Source of the DNA: Gammaproteobacteria bacterium | Lineage (GTDB): Bacteria > Pseudomonadota > Gammaproteobacteria > J044 | DNA length: 8,618 nucleotides | Direction of reading: 5' to 3' | Assembly (NCBI GenBank): GCA_026995955.1 | Contig: JALWNJ010000439.1 | Location: 1 to 8,618 of the forward strand | In this document: piece after piece, positions 1 to 7,077 of the stretch | How positions within the stretch are numbered: position 1 is the stretch's first letter | Layout of the letters: every line of letters starts with the position of its first letter | The notes under the pieces: model-generated | Seen by the model: only the letters and a program-made list of their open reading frames with translations | What the model was told of the DNA's origin: nothing | Databases searched by the model: none | Translations under genes and position numbers: made by a program

Positions 1-1227
1 GGACAGGCGCTGGTCGTGGGCAACCGGGCCAATCGCCTCTCGGCCGACCCGCTGGGGCTGGATGTGACCGAGCCCGACATCAGCATCGACAACAACGGCA
101 CCCTGGTGCGCATTACCGATCACATCACCGGGGGCAAGCTGGGCGGCGTGCTGGCCTTCCGTGGCGAGATCCTGGACCGTGCCGAGAATGCGCTGGGCCG
201 CGTCGCCGCCGGACTTGCTGCCGACTTCAACGCCCGGCACCGGCTGGGGATGGACCTCAACGGTGCCCTCGGACAGGACTTCTTCCGGGCCCCGGCACCC
301 GAGGTCATTGCCGCCACCGGCAATGCCGGCACGCCGGTGACGGTCACCATCAGCGACACCAACCAGCTCACCATCGACGACTACGAACTGCGCTACGATG
401 GCGCCAACTGGACCTTCTACCGGGTCTCCGACAACCAGGTGGTGCCGCACACGGGGACCGGGACCGCTGTCGATCCGTTCGTCGTCAACGGCATCTCGGT
501 GGTGCTCGGCGGTGGTTATGCCGCGGGTGACCGCTTCCTCATCCGTCCCGTGCGCCAGGCCGCCCGCGACATCGATACCCGGCTTACCGACCCGCGCGAG
601 ATTGCGGCGGCCGGCGCGGTGACGGCCGACACGCCGGTCACCAATGTCGGCAGCGGCCTGATCGGATCGCCCACGGTGCTCGATGCCACCGATCCCAACC
701 TGCTGAACAATGTCACCATCACCTTCACCAGCCCGACCACCTTCGATGTGTTCGACAACACCACCGCCACGCCGCTGGCGGTAGGCGTAGCCTACAACCC
801 GGCCGATCCGGCCGATGTGCTGGCCTACAACGGCTGGCAGGTGGAACTGAGCGGGGCGCCGGCAACGGGTGACAGCTTCACCGTGCGCGGCAATGCCGGT
901 GGGGTGGGCGACAACCGCAACGCACTGGCTCTGGCCGGGCTTCAGCAGGCACAGGTGCTTGCCGGGGGTACCGCCACCTATTCCGATGCCTACAACGAGA
1001 TGATCGGCGATGTCGGCACCAGCACGCGCCGCGCCGAGATCACCAGCCAGGCGCAGAAAAAGCTGCTCGACGATGCCATCCGCACCCGCGAGGGTATCTC
1101 CGGGGTCAACCTCGACGAGGAGGCCGCCAACCTGCTCAAGTTCCAGCAGGCCTACCAGGCCGCGGCGCAGGTCATCGCCACCGCCGACAGCCTGTTCCAG
1201 ACCCTGATCGACGCAGTGCGGAGGTAA
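1..1227 (+). CDS. flgK: Flagellar hook-associated protein 1 FlgK, 3' part
   Basis: FlgK is the first of the two junction proteins between the flagellar hook and filament and is exported by the flagellar type III system. The frame is open from base 1, so the gene starts upstream and about 408 residues are visible. The segment GGVLAFRGEILDRAENALG followed by LAADFNARHRLGMDLNG is the typical FlgK mid-region. The C-terminus, ISGVNLDEEAANLLKFQQAY then QVIATADSLFQTLIDAVRR, is the helical axial D0 signature shared by FlgK and FlgE. Between them lies a beta-rich surface region with two related modules (about 349-555 and 688-891), each ending in a GD-S/R-F motif (AAGDRFLI, ATGDSFTV). The stop codon lies 3 nt before flgL, and the ribosome-binding site of flgL (GGAGGT, 1220-1225) overlaps the end of this gene. 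The GTG at 16 is an internal Val codon, not the start. Confidence 0.96.
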   Translation, partial: GQALVVGNRANRLSADPLGLDVTEPDISIDNNGTLVRITDHITGGKLGGVLAFRGEILDRAENALGRVAAGLAADFNARHRLGMDLNGALGQDFFRAPAPEVIAATGNAGTPVTVTISDTNQLTIDDYELRYDGANWTFYRVSDNQVVPHTGTGTAVDPFVVNGISVVLGGGYAAGDRFLIRPVRQAARDIDTRLTDPREIAAAGAVTADTPVTNVGSGLIGSPTVLDATDPNLLNNVTITFTSPTTFDVFDNTTATPLAVGVAYNPADPADVLAYNGWQVELSGAPATGDSFTVRGNAGGVGDNRNALALAGLQQAQVLAGGTATYSDAYNEMIGDVGTSTRRAEITSQAQKKLLDDAIRTREGISGVNLDEEAANLLKFQQAYQAAAQVIATADSLFQTLIDAVRR

Positions 1228-1230
1228 GTC

Positions 1231-2451
1231 ATGCCCGTACGCCTGTCTACGCCACAGATGTTCCGCCAGGGCACCAACGCCATTCTCGATGCCCAGCTCC
1301 GCATCGGCCGTACCAGCCTGCAGGTGAGTACCGGCAAGCGCATCCTGTCGCCGGCGGACGACCCCTCGGGCGCCGTGCAGTCGCTGGAGGTGTCCAATGC
1401 CCTGGCCATCAACGGGCAGTTCACGCGCAATGCCGATCTCGCCCGGCAGAAGCTGTCCTATGAAGAGACCGTGATGCAGTCCATCCAGGACAACATCCAG
1501 CGCGTGCGCGAACTCATCATCCAGGGCAACAACGATTCGCAGACGCCGGAGACCCGCCGCCACATCGCCGCCGAGCTGCGCCAGCGCTACGACGAGCTGC
1601 TGCAGCTCGCCAACTCGCGCGATGCCAACGGCGAATACATCTTTGCCGGGTACCAGTCCGACACCCAGCCCTTCGTGCGCAGTCCTTCCGGCGTGGTGAA
1701 CTATGCCGGCGACGACCGCCAGCGCTTCGTGCAGATCAGCCCCGTGCGCCAGGTGGCGGTGGGCGACAGCGGGCAGGAGGTGTTTCTCGACATCCCCAAT
1801 GGCAACGGCACCTTCGTCACCGGCACCGTGGCCGGCAATACCGGCAGCGGCAGCATCACCACCGGCACGGTGGTCGATCTCGCCACCTGGCAGGCCACCA
1901 CGGCGCCCACCGACAGCTACACCATCAGTTTCACCGCGCCGGATACCTTTGTCATCACCGGCACCAACGGCTACAACAGCGGCCCGCTCGCCTACCAGAG
2001 CGGGGCCGACATCCAGTTCCAGGGCATCAGCGTGCGCATCGACGGCCAGCCCGCCACCGGCGACAGCTTTACCGTCGCGCCCAGCAGCCCGGAATCCCTG
2101 TTCGAGACCTATCGCCTGGCCATCAGCACCCTGGAGCAGGGCGGTGGTAATCCGACGGCTTCTGCCGTGCTGCACACCGACCTCGGCCGGGTGCTGGAAC
2201 AGCTCGACCAGGGCCAGCTGCGCATGAACGACATCCGCGCCCGCATCGGTGCGCGCCTCAACGCGCTCGACACCCAGGCCGACATCAATTCCGGTCTCGA
2301 CCTGCAGCTCCGGACCGTGCAGTCCGCCATCCAGGACCTCGACTACGCCGAGGCCATCAGCCGCTTCCAGCAGCAGATGACCGGCCTGCAGGCCGCCCAG
2401 CAGACCTTCATCAAGATTCAGGGGCTGTCCCTGTTCAACTTCATCCGCTGA
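1231..2451 (+). CDS. flgL: Flagellar hook-associated protein 3 FlgL
   Basis: FlgL (406 aa) is the second hook-filament junction protein, sitting between FlgK and the first flagellin. The N-terminus resembles flagellin: RLSTPQMFRQGTNAILDAQ, then LQVSTGKRILSPADDPSGAV (about residues 31-50), the axial helical domain. NGEYIFAGYQSDTQPF near residues 134-149 is a strong FlgL signature. The C-terminus (INSGLDLQLRTVQSAIQDLD, YAEAISRFQQQMTGLQAAQQ) is the matching axial helix, closing with SLFNFIR. The central insert (about 1900-2090, ending GQPATGDSFTV) resembles the modules in the upstream FlgK. At 406 aa it is longer than the enterobacterial protein of about 317 aa because of this insert. GGAGGT at 1220-1225 is 5 nt before the ATG. 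It is very probably cotranscribed with flgK, as in most flagellated bacteria. Confidence 0.97.
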   Translation: MPVRLSTPQMFRQGTNAILDAQLRIGRTSLQVSTGKRILSPADDPSGAVQSLEVSNALAINGQFTRNADLARQKLSYEETVMQSIQDNIQRVRELIIQGNNDSQTPETRRHIAAELRQRYDELLQLANSRDANGEYIFAGYQSDTQPFVRSPSGVVNYAGDDRQRFVQISPVRQVAVGDSGQEVFLDIPNGNGTFVTGTVAGNTGSGSITTGTVVDLATWQATTAPTDSYTISFTAPDTFVITGTNGYNSGPLAYQSGADIQFQGISVRIDGQPATGDSFTVAPSSPESLFETYRLAISTLEQGGGNPTASAVLHTDLGRVLEQLDQGQLRMNDIRARIGARLNALDTQADINSGLDLQLRTVQSAIQDLDYAEAISRFQQQMTGLQAAQQTFIKIQGLSLFNFIR

Positions 2452-2464
2452 GCGCCCGCCCGAG

Positions 2465-2507
2465 AGCAGGCATGACCCGCGGAGGTATGTTCCACCCTAT
2501 GCCTGCT
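2465..2507. repeat. 9-bp inverted repeat after flgL, possible weak terminator
   Basis: AGCAGGCAT (2465-2473) and ATGCCTGCT (2499-2507) are perfectly complementary across a 25-nt loop, starting 14 nt after the flgL stop. No T-run follows, so this is not a standard intrinsic terminator. It could act as a 3' stabilising stem for the flgKL transcript or as a protein-binding palindrome. Confidence 0.35.
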
Positions 2508-2525
2508 GCGGTCGGCGGGGCCCGG

Positions 2526-2541
2526 TTTCGTACTTTCGTAC
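2526..2541. repeat. Tandem 8-bp repeat TTTCGTAC upstream of fliC
   Basis: TTTCGTAC occurs twice back to back (2526-2533, 2534-2541), about 97 bp upstream of the sigma-28 -35 element. Two adjacent identical 8-mers in a promoter spacer could be a regulator site, but I recognise no specific protein for it and chance is possible. Confidence 0.35.
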
Positions 2542-2587
2542 CATGTTCAGAGGCGCAGAGCCTGGGTGGCGATACAGGGGTAACCAT

Positions 2588-2637
2588 ATGATATAAAAAA
2601 TAAAATCGGGTAAACGGCAAAAAATCGCAAAAAGGGC
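2588..2637 (+). promoter_or_regulatory. AT-rich A-tract segment upstream of the fliC promoter
   Basis: This stretch contains A-tracts at 2595-2600, 2602-2605, 2619-2624 and 2629-2633 and stands out sharply from the GC-rich surroundings. It ends directly at the sigma-28 -35 element. A-tracts in this place commonly act as an UP element for the RNA polymerase alpha subunit or as intrinsically bent DNA. The sequence is plain; the role is inferred. Confidence 0.5.
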
Positions 2638-2664
2638 TAAAGTCTCCCGCAGAGGTGCCGATAA
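2638..2664 (+). promoter_or_regulatory. Sigma-28 (FliA) promoter of fliC
   Basis: TAAAGTCT (2638-2645) and GCCGATAA (2657-2664) are separated by exactly 11 nt. Against the enterobacterial FliA consensus TAAAGTTT-N11-GCCGATAA this is 7/8 at -35 and 8/8 at -10, with ideal spacing. Transcription should start around 2671, giving a leader of about 57 nt before the fliC ATG at 2728. It places flagellin in the late, FliA/FlgM-controlled class. Confidence 0.93.
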
Positions 2665-2727
2665 GCTGGGTGAAGCGAAACCGGTCGCAGGCGCGGCCCA
2701 ACCGATCAAACCCAAGGAGACGCAGCC

Positions 2728-4230
2728 ATGCCTCAGATCATCAACACCAATGTTCCCTCGCTCACCGCGCAGCGGAACCTGAACACCTCCCAGAACGCCC
2801 TGGCAACCTCGCTGCAGCGCCTGTCCTCCGGCCTGCGCATCAACAGCGCAAAGGACGACGCCGCGGGTCTTGCCATCTCCGAGCGCATGACCTCGCAGAT
2901 TCGCGGTCTCAACCAGGCCGTGCGCAACGCCAATGATGGCATCTCCCTGGCCCAGACGGCCGAAGGCGCCCTGGGCGAGACCACCAACATCCTGCAGCGC
3001 ATCCGCGAGCTGGCCATCCAGTCGGCCAACTCCACCAACAGCTCTTCGGATCGACAGGCCCTGCAGTCCGAGGTCAACCAGCTCAAGCAGGAGCTGGATC
3101 GCATTGCCAATACCACCGAGTTCAACGGCCTGAAGCTTCTGGATGGCACCTTTACTGCCCAGCAGTTCCATGTGGGCGCCAATGCGAACCAGACGATCAG
3201 TGTCAGCATTGCCGGCGCGACAGGCGCGCATCTTGCCAACAACTATGTGGCGGGCGTCAACGCAACCGTTGACCAGGGTACGGCTTCCACGACCGATCCG
3301 GCGGCCACTCTGCCGTCAGCCAATACCATTGCTGCCCAGACACTGACCATTTCCGGGACCCGAGGTACCGACACCGTCACTGTGGCCGCAGGTGATTCGG
3401 CATTTACTATCGCAGACGCCGTCAATGATGTGGAGGCCTCCACGGGCGTGACGGCCGAGGCGCGCACCCAGGCACAGCTCAGTGGTCTGAGCGCAGACGG
3501 TACCGTGACCCTCACGCTCGGCAGTGGTAGTGCCACCGCAACCATCTCAGCCTCCGTGACACAGACAGATCTTTCCGCTTTGGCGACGGAGATCAACAAG
3601 AAGGCCGGCACTACCGGCATTACCGCTGAGGTGAATGGCGGAACCCTGACCTTGACCCAGGCCGAGGGGAAGGACATCAACATCGAGAACTTCACCCACT
3701 CGACCACCGGCGCCACCATTACCCTGAATGCGATCAATGATCAGGGCAATGCCGTCGATCCCGAGACGCTGACCGATGGCGGTACGGACAGTGCTGTGGT
3801 TTCCGGTTATGTCATCTTCAATTCCAATGACAGCTTCTCGGTGTCGTCGAGCATTGCCAATACTGCAGGCAGCGTGCTCAATGTGGCTGCCAATACGGCG
3901 GTTGGCTCGACGCAGCAGCTCGTCAGTGAAATCGACATCTCGACCGTGGCTGGTGCCAATACTGCGCTCAACATCGTGGATGCCGCGCTGCAGACCGTGT
4001 CCGGAATTCGTGCCGACCTGGGCGCCATCCAGAATCGCTTCGAGGCCACCATCCGCAACCTGAGCACGACCTCGGAGAACCTCTCGGCCGCCCGCTCGCG
4101 CATCCGCGATGCCGACTTCGCGGCCGAGACGGCGGAGCTGACCCGGGCCCAGATCCTGCAGCAGGCCGGCATCTCGGTGCTGGCGCAGGCCAACGCCCTG
4201 CCGCAGAACGTGCTGGCCCTCCTCCAGTAA
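2728..4230 (+). CDS. fliC: Flagellin FliC
   Basis: This 500-aa protein is the filament subunit, exported and polymerised under the FliD cap. Residues 1 to about 165 form the conserved D0/D1 helices: [40 protein letters not shown] and [20 protein letters not shown]. The last segment (about 88-107) matches the D1 patch that TLR5 recognises in beta/gammaproteobacterial flagellins. The last 100 or so residues are the paired C-terminal helices ([20 protein letters not shown]) and end [11 protein letters not shown]. Residues about 170-400 are the surface-exposed variable region, rich in Thr, Ser, Ala and Gly, with a Flagellin_IN-like stretch near 232-290. The variable region is visibly lower in GC than the ends. 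AAGGAGA at 2714-2720 is a good ribosome-binding site 7 nt before the ATG, and a sigma-28 promoter lies upstream. No second flagellin gene is seen here. Confidence 0.98.
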   Translation: MPQIINTNVPSLTAQRNLNTSQNALATSLQRLSSGLRINSAKDDAAGLAISERMTSQIRGLNQAVRNANDGISLAQTAEGALGETTNILQRIRELAIQSANSTNSSSDRQALQSEVNQLKQELDRIANTTEFNGLKLLDGTFTAQQFHVGANANQTISVSIAGATGAHLANNYVAGVNATVDQGTASTTDPAATLPSANTIAAQTLTISGTRGTDTVTVAAGDSAFTIADAVNDVEASTGVTAEARTQAQLSGLSADGTVTLTLGSGSATATISASVTQTDLSALATEINKKAGTTGITAEVNGGTLTLTQAEGKDINIENFTHSTTGATITLNAINDQGNAVDPETLTDGGTDSAVVSGYVIFNSNDSFSVSSSIANTAGSVLNVAANTAVGSTQQLVSEIDISTVAGANTALNIVDAALQTVSGIRADLGAIQNRFEATIRNLSTTSENLSAARSRIRDADFAAETAELTRAQILQQAGISVLAQANALPQNVLALLQ

Positions 4231-4270
4231 TGAGGTGAGTCGGTGAAGGGCAACCCCTACAGGGTGTTCC

Positions 4271-4308
4271 AGGGCTCCCGGCCGCAGGGCCGGGGGCCGC
4301 TGCCCTTT
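4271..4308 (+). terminator. GC-rich hairpin after fliC, probable terminator or attenuator
   Basis: GGCTCCCGGCC (4273-4283) pairs with GGCCGGGGGCC (4288-4298) around a 4-nt GCAG loop, giving an 11-bp stem with one G-T wobble. It starts 42 nt after the fliC stop. Only TTT (4306-4308) follows, a few bases downstream, so termination may be partial. Partial termination would suit a highly expressed fliC with lower read-through into flaG. AGGGC (4271-4275) can alternatively pair with GCCCT (4302-4306), bringing the stem up to the T-run. Confidence 0.55.
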
Positions 4309-4327
4309 GCGGATGAACGCATGACTT

Positions 4328-4331
4328 GGAG
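4328..4331 (+). promoter_or_regulatory. Ribosome-binding site that fixes the flaG start
   Basis: GGAG lies 9 nt before the ATG at 4341. It overlaps the in-frame TTG codon at 4326, so that TTG cannot be the start served by this site. The ATG at 4341 is preferred. Confidence 0.6.
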
Positions 4332-4340
4332 CGCAACGAC

Positions 4341-4760
4341 ATGAAAGACATCATCTCGAGCGTTGCGACGGCCCAGGGGCTGAGCGGTTATCGACCGGTT
4401 CAGGCACAGCCCGGCACGGGTGTGCCGGTGCCGGCAGGGGCGGGGCAGCCGGCTGCCGACAGCGGCAGGGTTTCGCCGCAGCAGGCGGCCAGTCAGGCCC
4501 GCGCCGACCGCCAGGCGGCCAGTCAGGAAGTGGAGGATGTCCGCCGCGCCGTGGAGGACATCAACAGCCACTTCCAGTCGGTGGGCAGGGACCTCAAGTT
4601 CCAGGTTGACAAGGAAAGTGGCCGTACCATCATTACGGTACTGGACTCGGAGACCAAGGAGGTCGTGCGCCAGATTCCGCCCGAGGAGGTGCTGAATCTG
4701 GCCGAACGGCTCCATCTCGGCGCCTCGGTGGACAGCACCGGACTGGCCGAGAAGGTCTGA
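4341..4760 (+). CDS. flaG: FlaG family flagellar protein
   Basis: A 139-aa protein of the FlaG family, found next to fliC or fliD in polar flagellar clusters and linked in other species to control of filament length; its mechanism is not well established. The C-terminal half holds the family signature: VEDINSHFQSVGRDLKFQVD, then SGRTIITVLDSETKEVVRQI and PPEEVLNLAERL. The N-terminal part is low-complexity (Pro, Gly, Ala, Gln) and contains two identical 16-bp units, CAGGCGGCCAGTCAGG (4482-4497 and 4512-4527), exactly 10 codons apart, so QAASQ appears twice. The ATG at 4341 is chosen over the in-frame TTG at 4326 because GGAG at 4328-4331 is correctly spaced for it. It lies 110 nt behind fliC with no obvious promoter of its own, so it probably depends on read-through past the hairpin. 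Confidence 0.9.
   Translation: MKDIISSVATAQGLSGYRPVQAQPGTGVPVPAGAGQPAADSGRVSPQQAASQARADRQAASQEVEDVRRAVEDINSHFQSVGRDLKFQVDKESGRTIITVLDSETKEVVRQIPPEEVLNLAERLHLGASVDSTGLAEKV
4482..4527 (+). repeat. 16-bp direct repeat inside flaG
   Basis: CAGGCGGCCAGTCAGG occurs identically at 4482-4497 and 4512-4527, with a 30-nt period that preserves the frame. It looks like a recent in-frame slippage or duplication in the flexible N-terminal region of FlaG. Confidence 0.75.
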
Positions 4761-4778
4761 CTGGCACGGTCGTTGCAA
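4761..4778 (+). promoter_or_regulatory. Sigma-54 (RpoN) promoter of fliD-fliS
   Basis: CTGGCACGGTCGTTGCAA matches the sigma-54 consensus YTGGCACG-N4-TTGCW throughout. The invariant GG (4763-4764) and GC (4775-4776) are separated by the required 10 nt. It begins on the base after the flaG stop codon. Transcription should begin near 4788, giving a leader of about 55 nt before fliD. The expected activator is FleQ, encoded at the right edge of the window. Confidence 0.9.
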
Positions 4779-4793
4779 TGGATCACCGTGACA

Positions 4794-4819
4794 GGCGGGG
4801 CGCAAAGAAGCGCCCCGCC
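4794..4819 (+). other. Perfect 10-bp hairpin in the fliD leader
   Basis: GGCGGGGCGC (4794-4803) and GCGCCCCGCC (4810-4819) are exact reverse complements around the 6-nt loop AAAGAA. No T-run follows, so as an intrinsic terminator of flaG it would be weak. It lies just downstream of the predicted sigma-54 start and 11 nt before the fliD ribosome-binding site. It may therefore be a 5' stabilising stem or translational control element, or an end for transcripts arriving from fliC-flaG. Confidence 0.6.
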
Positions 4820-4842
4820 CACGGTTCGCGGGAGAGAGGCGC

Positions 4843-6288
4843 ATGGCAACCATCAGTTCACTCGGTGTAGGTTCCGGGCTCGATCTCACCAGCCTCGTGC
4901 AGGGGTTGCTCGAGGCCGAAAGGGTACCCGTCGAGCAGCGCCTGACACGGCGCGAAGTCGAGCTGCAGGCCGAACTGAGTGCCTATGGAAACCTGTCTTC
5001 GGCCCTGTCTTCCCTGCAGTCGGCCATCTCGCCGATGAAGACCATCACCACCGGTCGCACGGCGACCTCCTCCGCTCCCGATGTGCTGGGGGTGACCGTC
5101 TCCGATACCGCCGATGTGGCGAGCTACTCGGTAACGGTGGATCGCCTGGCTGCGGCTCATGCCCTGGCCAGCACGGCCTTTGCCAACCGCACTGATGTGG
5201 TAGGCACCGGCACGCTGACCTTTACCTTCGGAACCACGACCTACGACCCGGCAACCGACACCTACAGCGGTTTCGTGGCCAATCCGGACAAGACGCCGGC
5301 CTCGATTACCATCGACAGCAGCAACAACACGCTGGAGGGCATCCGCGATGCGGTCAATGCGGCCGACATCGGAGTCACGGCCTCCATCGTCAACGACGGC
5401 AGTGGCTACCGCCTGCTGTTCACCAGCGACGACACCGGCGCCGCCAACAGCCTGGAAGTGACCATCAGCGGCGACGGGGACGGCAACGACACGGACAACA
5501 GCGGCCTGTCGCAGCTTGCCTTCAACAGTGCCGCCACCAATCTGCAGCAGACCATTGCCGCGCAGGATGCCCAGATCACCCTCAATGGCCTGACCATTAC
5601 CAGCCCCACCGACACCATCAGCACCGCCGTCGATGGGTTGACCTTCACTCTGAAAGAGGTGAGCAGCACGCCGGTACAGGTGAATGTCACCCTCGACAAG
5701 GCCAGTGTGCGTTCGGTGATCGAGCAGTTCGTCAAGGGCTACAACGAGGCCTTCGACGAGATGGCCAGGCTTACCAGTTACAACCCGGAAACGGGCGAGG
5801 CCGGCCCGCTGCTCGGTGACAGTCTGGTGCGCGGCCTGCAAGCGCAACTGCGCAGCCAGCTCGTCAGCAGCCCGAGCGTGGACAATACCTACATCCGCAG
5901 CTTCGTCGATCTTGGCGTCAAGACCACCGAGAGCGGTGGCATCGAGATCGACGGCAGCAAGCTCGATGCCGCGCTCAACGATCACTTCGAGGAGGTCGTC
6001 CGCTTCCTGAATGCAGCGGGCGCGCCACTCGAAACGGTCATGGACAGCTATCTGGGCAGCGATGGCCTGATCAACGCGCGCAAGAAGAGCATCCAGACCG
6101 GCATCGACCGCATTGCCGACGAACGCCAGCAACTGGAGTACCGCATGCAGCAGCTCGAGCAGAGTCTGGTGCAGAAGTACTCGGCACTGGATACCCTGCT
6201 TGCCGGCATGCAGCAGACCAGTACCTTCCTGGTCCAGCAACTGGCCCGGATACCGGTGCCGGGCCAGCAGGGCAGTGGCAACAAGTAA
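4843..6288 (+). CDS. fliD: Flagellar filament capping protein FliD (HAP2)
   Basis: FliD (481 aa) forms the cap at the filament tip and folds incoming flagellin into place. The N-terminus ISSLGVGSGLDLTSLVQGLL and EAERVPVEQRL is diagnostic of the FliD N-terminal domain (about residues 1-100). A Flagellin_IN-type stretch, GVTASIVNDGSGYRLLFTS, begins near residue 177. The FliD C-terminal domain runs from about residue 240 (AQITLNGLTITSPTDTI) through IEQFVKGYNEAFDEMARLT, GPLLGDSLVRGLQAQLRSQL and a final heptad-rich helix (about 420-465, YRMQQLEQSLVQKYSALDTL) typical of the leg region. GGAGAGAGG at 4831-4839 serves the ATG. It is preceded by a sigma-54 promoter and followed after 28 nt by fliS. Confidence 0.97.
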   Translation: MATISSLGVGSGLDLTSLVQGLLEAERVPVEQRLTRREVELQAELSAYGNLSSALSSLQSAISPMKTITTGRTATSSAPDVLGVTVSDTADVASYSVTVDRLAAAHALASTAFANRTDVVGTGTLTFTFGTTTYDPATDTYSGFVANPDKTPASITIDSSNNTLEGIRDAVNAADIGVTASIVNDGSGYRLLFTSDDTGAANSLEVTISGDGDGNDTDNSGLSQLAFNSAATNLQQTIAAQDAQITLNGLTITSPTDTISTAVDGLTFTLKEVSSTPVQVNVTLDKASVRSVIEQFVKGYNEAFDEMARLTSYNPETGEAGPLLGDSLVRGLQAQLRSQLVSSPSVDNTYIRSFVDLGVKTTESGGIEIDGSKLDAALNDHFEEVVRFLNAAGAPLETVMDSYLGSDGLINARKKSIQTGIDRIADERQQLEYRMQQLEQSLVQKYSALDTLLAGMQQTSTFLVQQLARIPVPGQQGSGNK

Positions 6289-6316
6289 ACCGAACCATCA
6301 CCCAGAGGCAAGAGCC

Positions 6317-6703
6317 ATGTACAACGCCGCCAATGAATACCATCGACTCGGTATCCAGACCGAGGTCGCCGAGGCCGATCCGCACCGTCTGATCCAGATG
6401 CTCATGGAGGGTGCCCTCGATCGCATGGCCTCGGCCAAGGGTGCCATGCAGCAGAATGACCCCGCCCTCAAGGGCGAGAAGCTGGGCGCGGCCATTTCCA
6501 TCATCGATGCCCTGCGCGCCAGTCTGGACCACCAGAAGGGGGGCGAGATCGCGCACAACCTGTCCGATCTCTATGCCTACATGCTGTCGCGGCTCATCGA
6601 GGCCAGTGCCAGCAACGACACCGCACTCATCGACGAGGTCAGCGAACTGTTGCGCACCATCAAGTCCGCCTGGGACGAAGTGCCGGCCCGGCTGGAACAG
6701 TGA
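6317..6703 (+). CDS. fliS: Flagellin export chaperone FliS
   Basis: A 128-aa all-helical protein of normal FliS size. FliS binds the C-terminal disordered part of flagellin in the cytoplasm, prevents early polymerisation and delivers it to the export gate. ANEYHRLGIQTEVAEADPHR followed by LIQMLMEGALDRM is the family signature, and GGEIAHNLSDLYAYMLSRL matches the conserved later helix. The frame is open further upstream into fliD, but the ATG at 6317 gives the canonical N-terminus (MYNAANEY) and has AGAGG at 6304-6308. The stop overlaps the next gene's GTG in a GTGA arrangement, so translation of the two is probably coupled. Confidence 0.95.
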   Translation: MYNAANEYHRLGIQTEVAEADPHRLIQMLMEGALDRMASAKGAMQQNDPALKGEKLGAAISIIDALRASLDHQKGGEIAHNLSDLYAYMLSRLIEASASNDTALIDEVSELLRTIKSAWDEVPARLEQ

Positions 6704-6993
6704 GCCGGCTCTCCGACCACCTCTGCGCCGAGGGACGCCGCATCCTCGAATCCCTGGGCGAGGAACTGGAACAGGCCGACTTCGAGCGCATCATGGACTG
6801 GATGGAGGCCATTCGCGGCCTCGAGTTCGAGGGTGGCCCCACCGAAGCCGACCGCGACTCCCTGATCTGCCTGCAGGAGGTCGGCAACCGGCTCGCCGAC
6901 CGCATCGAGCAGGAACGCGACCGCATCGGCGACGAACTGCGCCTCAACCGCAAGGGCCAGAAGGCCGTGCGCGCCTACGCCGGCGACGATTGA
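6700..6993 (+). CDS. Small helical protein, FliT-like flagellar chaperone
   Basis: A 97-aa acidic, almost wholly helical protein. The start is GTG at 6700, overlapping the fliS stop (GTGA), which implies translational coupling; no good ribosome-binding site precedes it. Residues about 13-40 (ILESLGEELEQADFERIMDW) and 55-90 (LQEVGNRLADRIEQERDRIG) form two amphipathic helices, and the C-terminus NRKGQKAVRAYAGDD has the K/R-x-A-x-x-A-Y character seen at the end of FliT-type proteins. The slot directly after fliS is where fliT (or fleP in Pseudomonas) lies. FliT binds FliD and the export ATPase complex. Assignment rests on position, size and the tail; sequence similarity is too weak to be certain, so no symbol is given. 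Confidence 0.7.
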   Translation: MSRLSDHLCAEGRRILESLGEELEQADFERIMDWMEAIRGLEFEGGPTEADRDSLICLQEVGNRLADRIEQERDRIGDELRLNRKGQKAVRAYAGDD

Positions 6994-7077
6994 CCCCGAA
7001 AGTGAACGGCTCCCTCTGATGCAATCCTGTTTCGCTGTAGGGAAGAGGGGCAATCCACCCTGCGGCATAATGCTTCC

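Noticed and set aside
4326..4340. TTG at 4326 as an earlier start for flaG
   Set aside because: The GGAG ribosome-binding site overlaps it and is properly spaced for the ATG at 4341.
4858..6240. A 460-codon open frame on the minus strand opposite fliD, with similar long frames opposite fliC and the FliT-like/PilZ genes
   Set aside because: The plus-strand genes are unmistakable families. Long antisense frames are expected in GC-rich coding DNA, and the translations show no recognisable domain.
6113..6316. Extending fliS upstream into fliD to a 196-aa protein
   Set aside because: The conserved FliS N-terminus begins at the ATG at 6317, which has its own ribosome-binding site. The upstream part only overlaps fliD out of frame.
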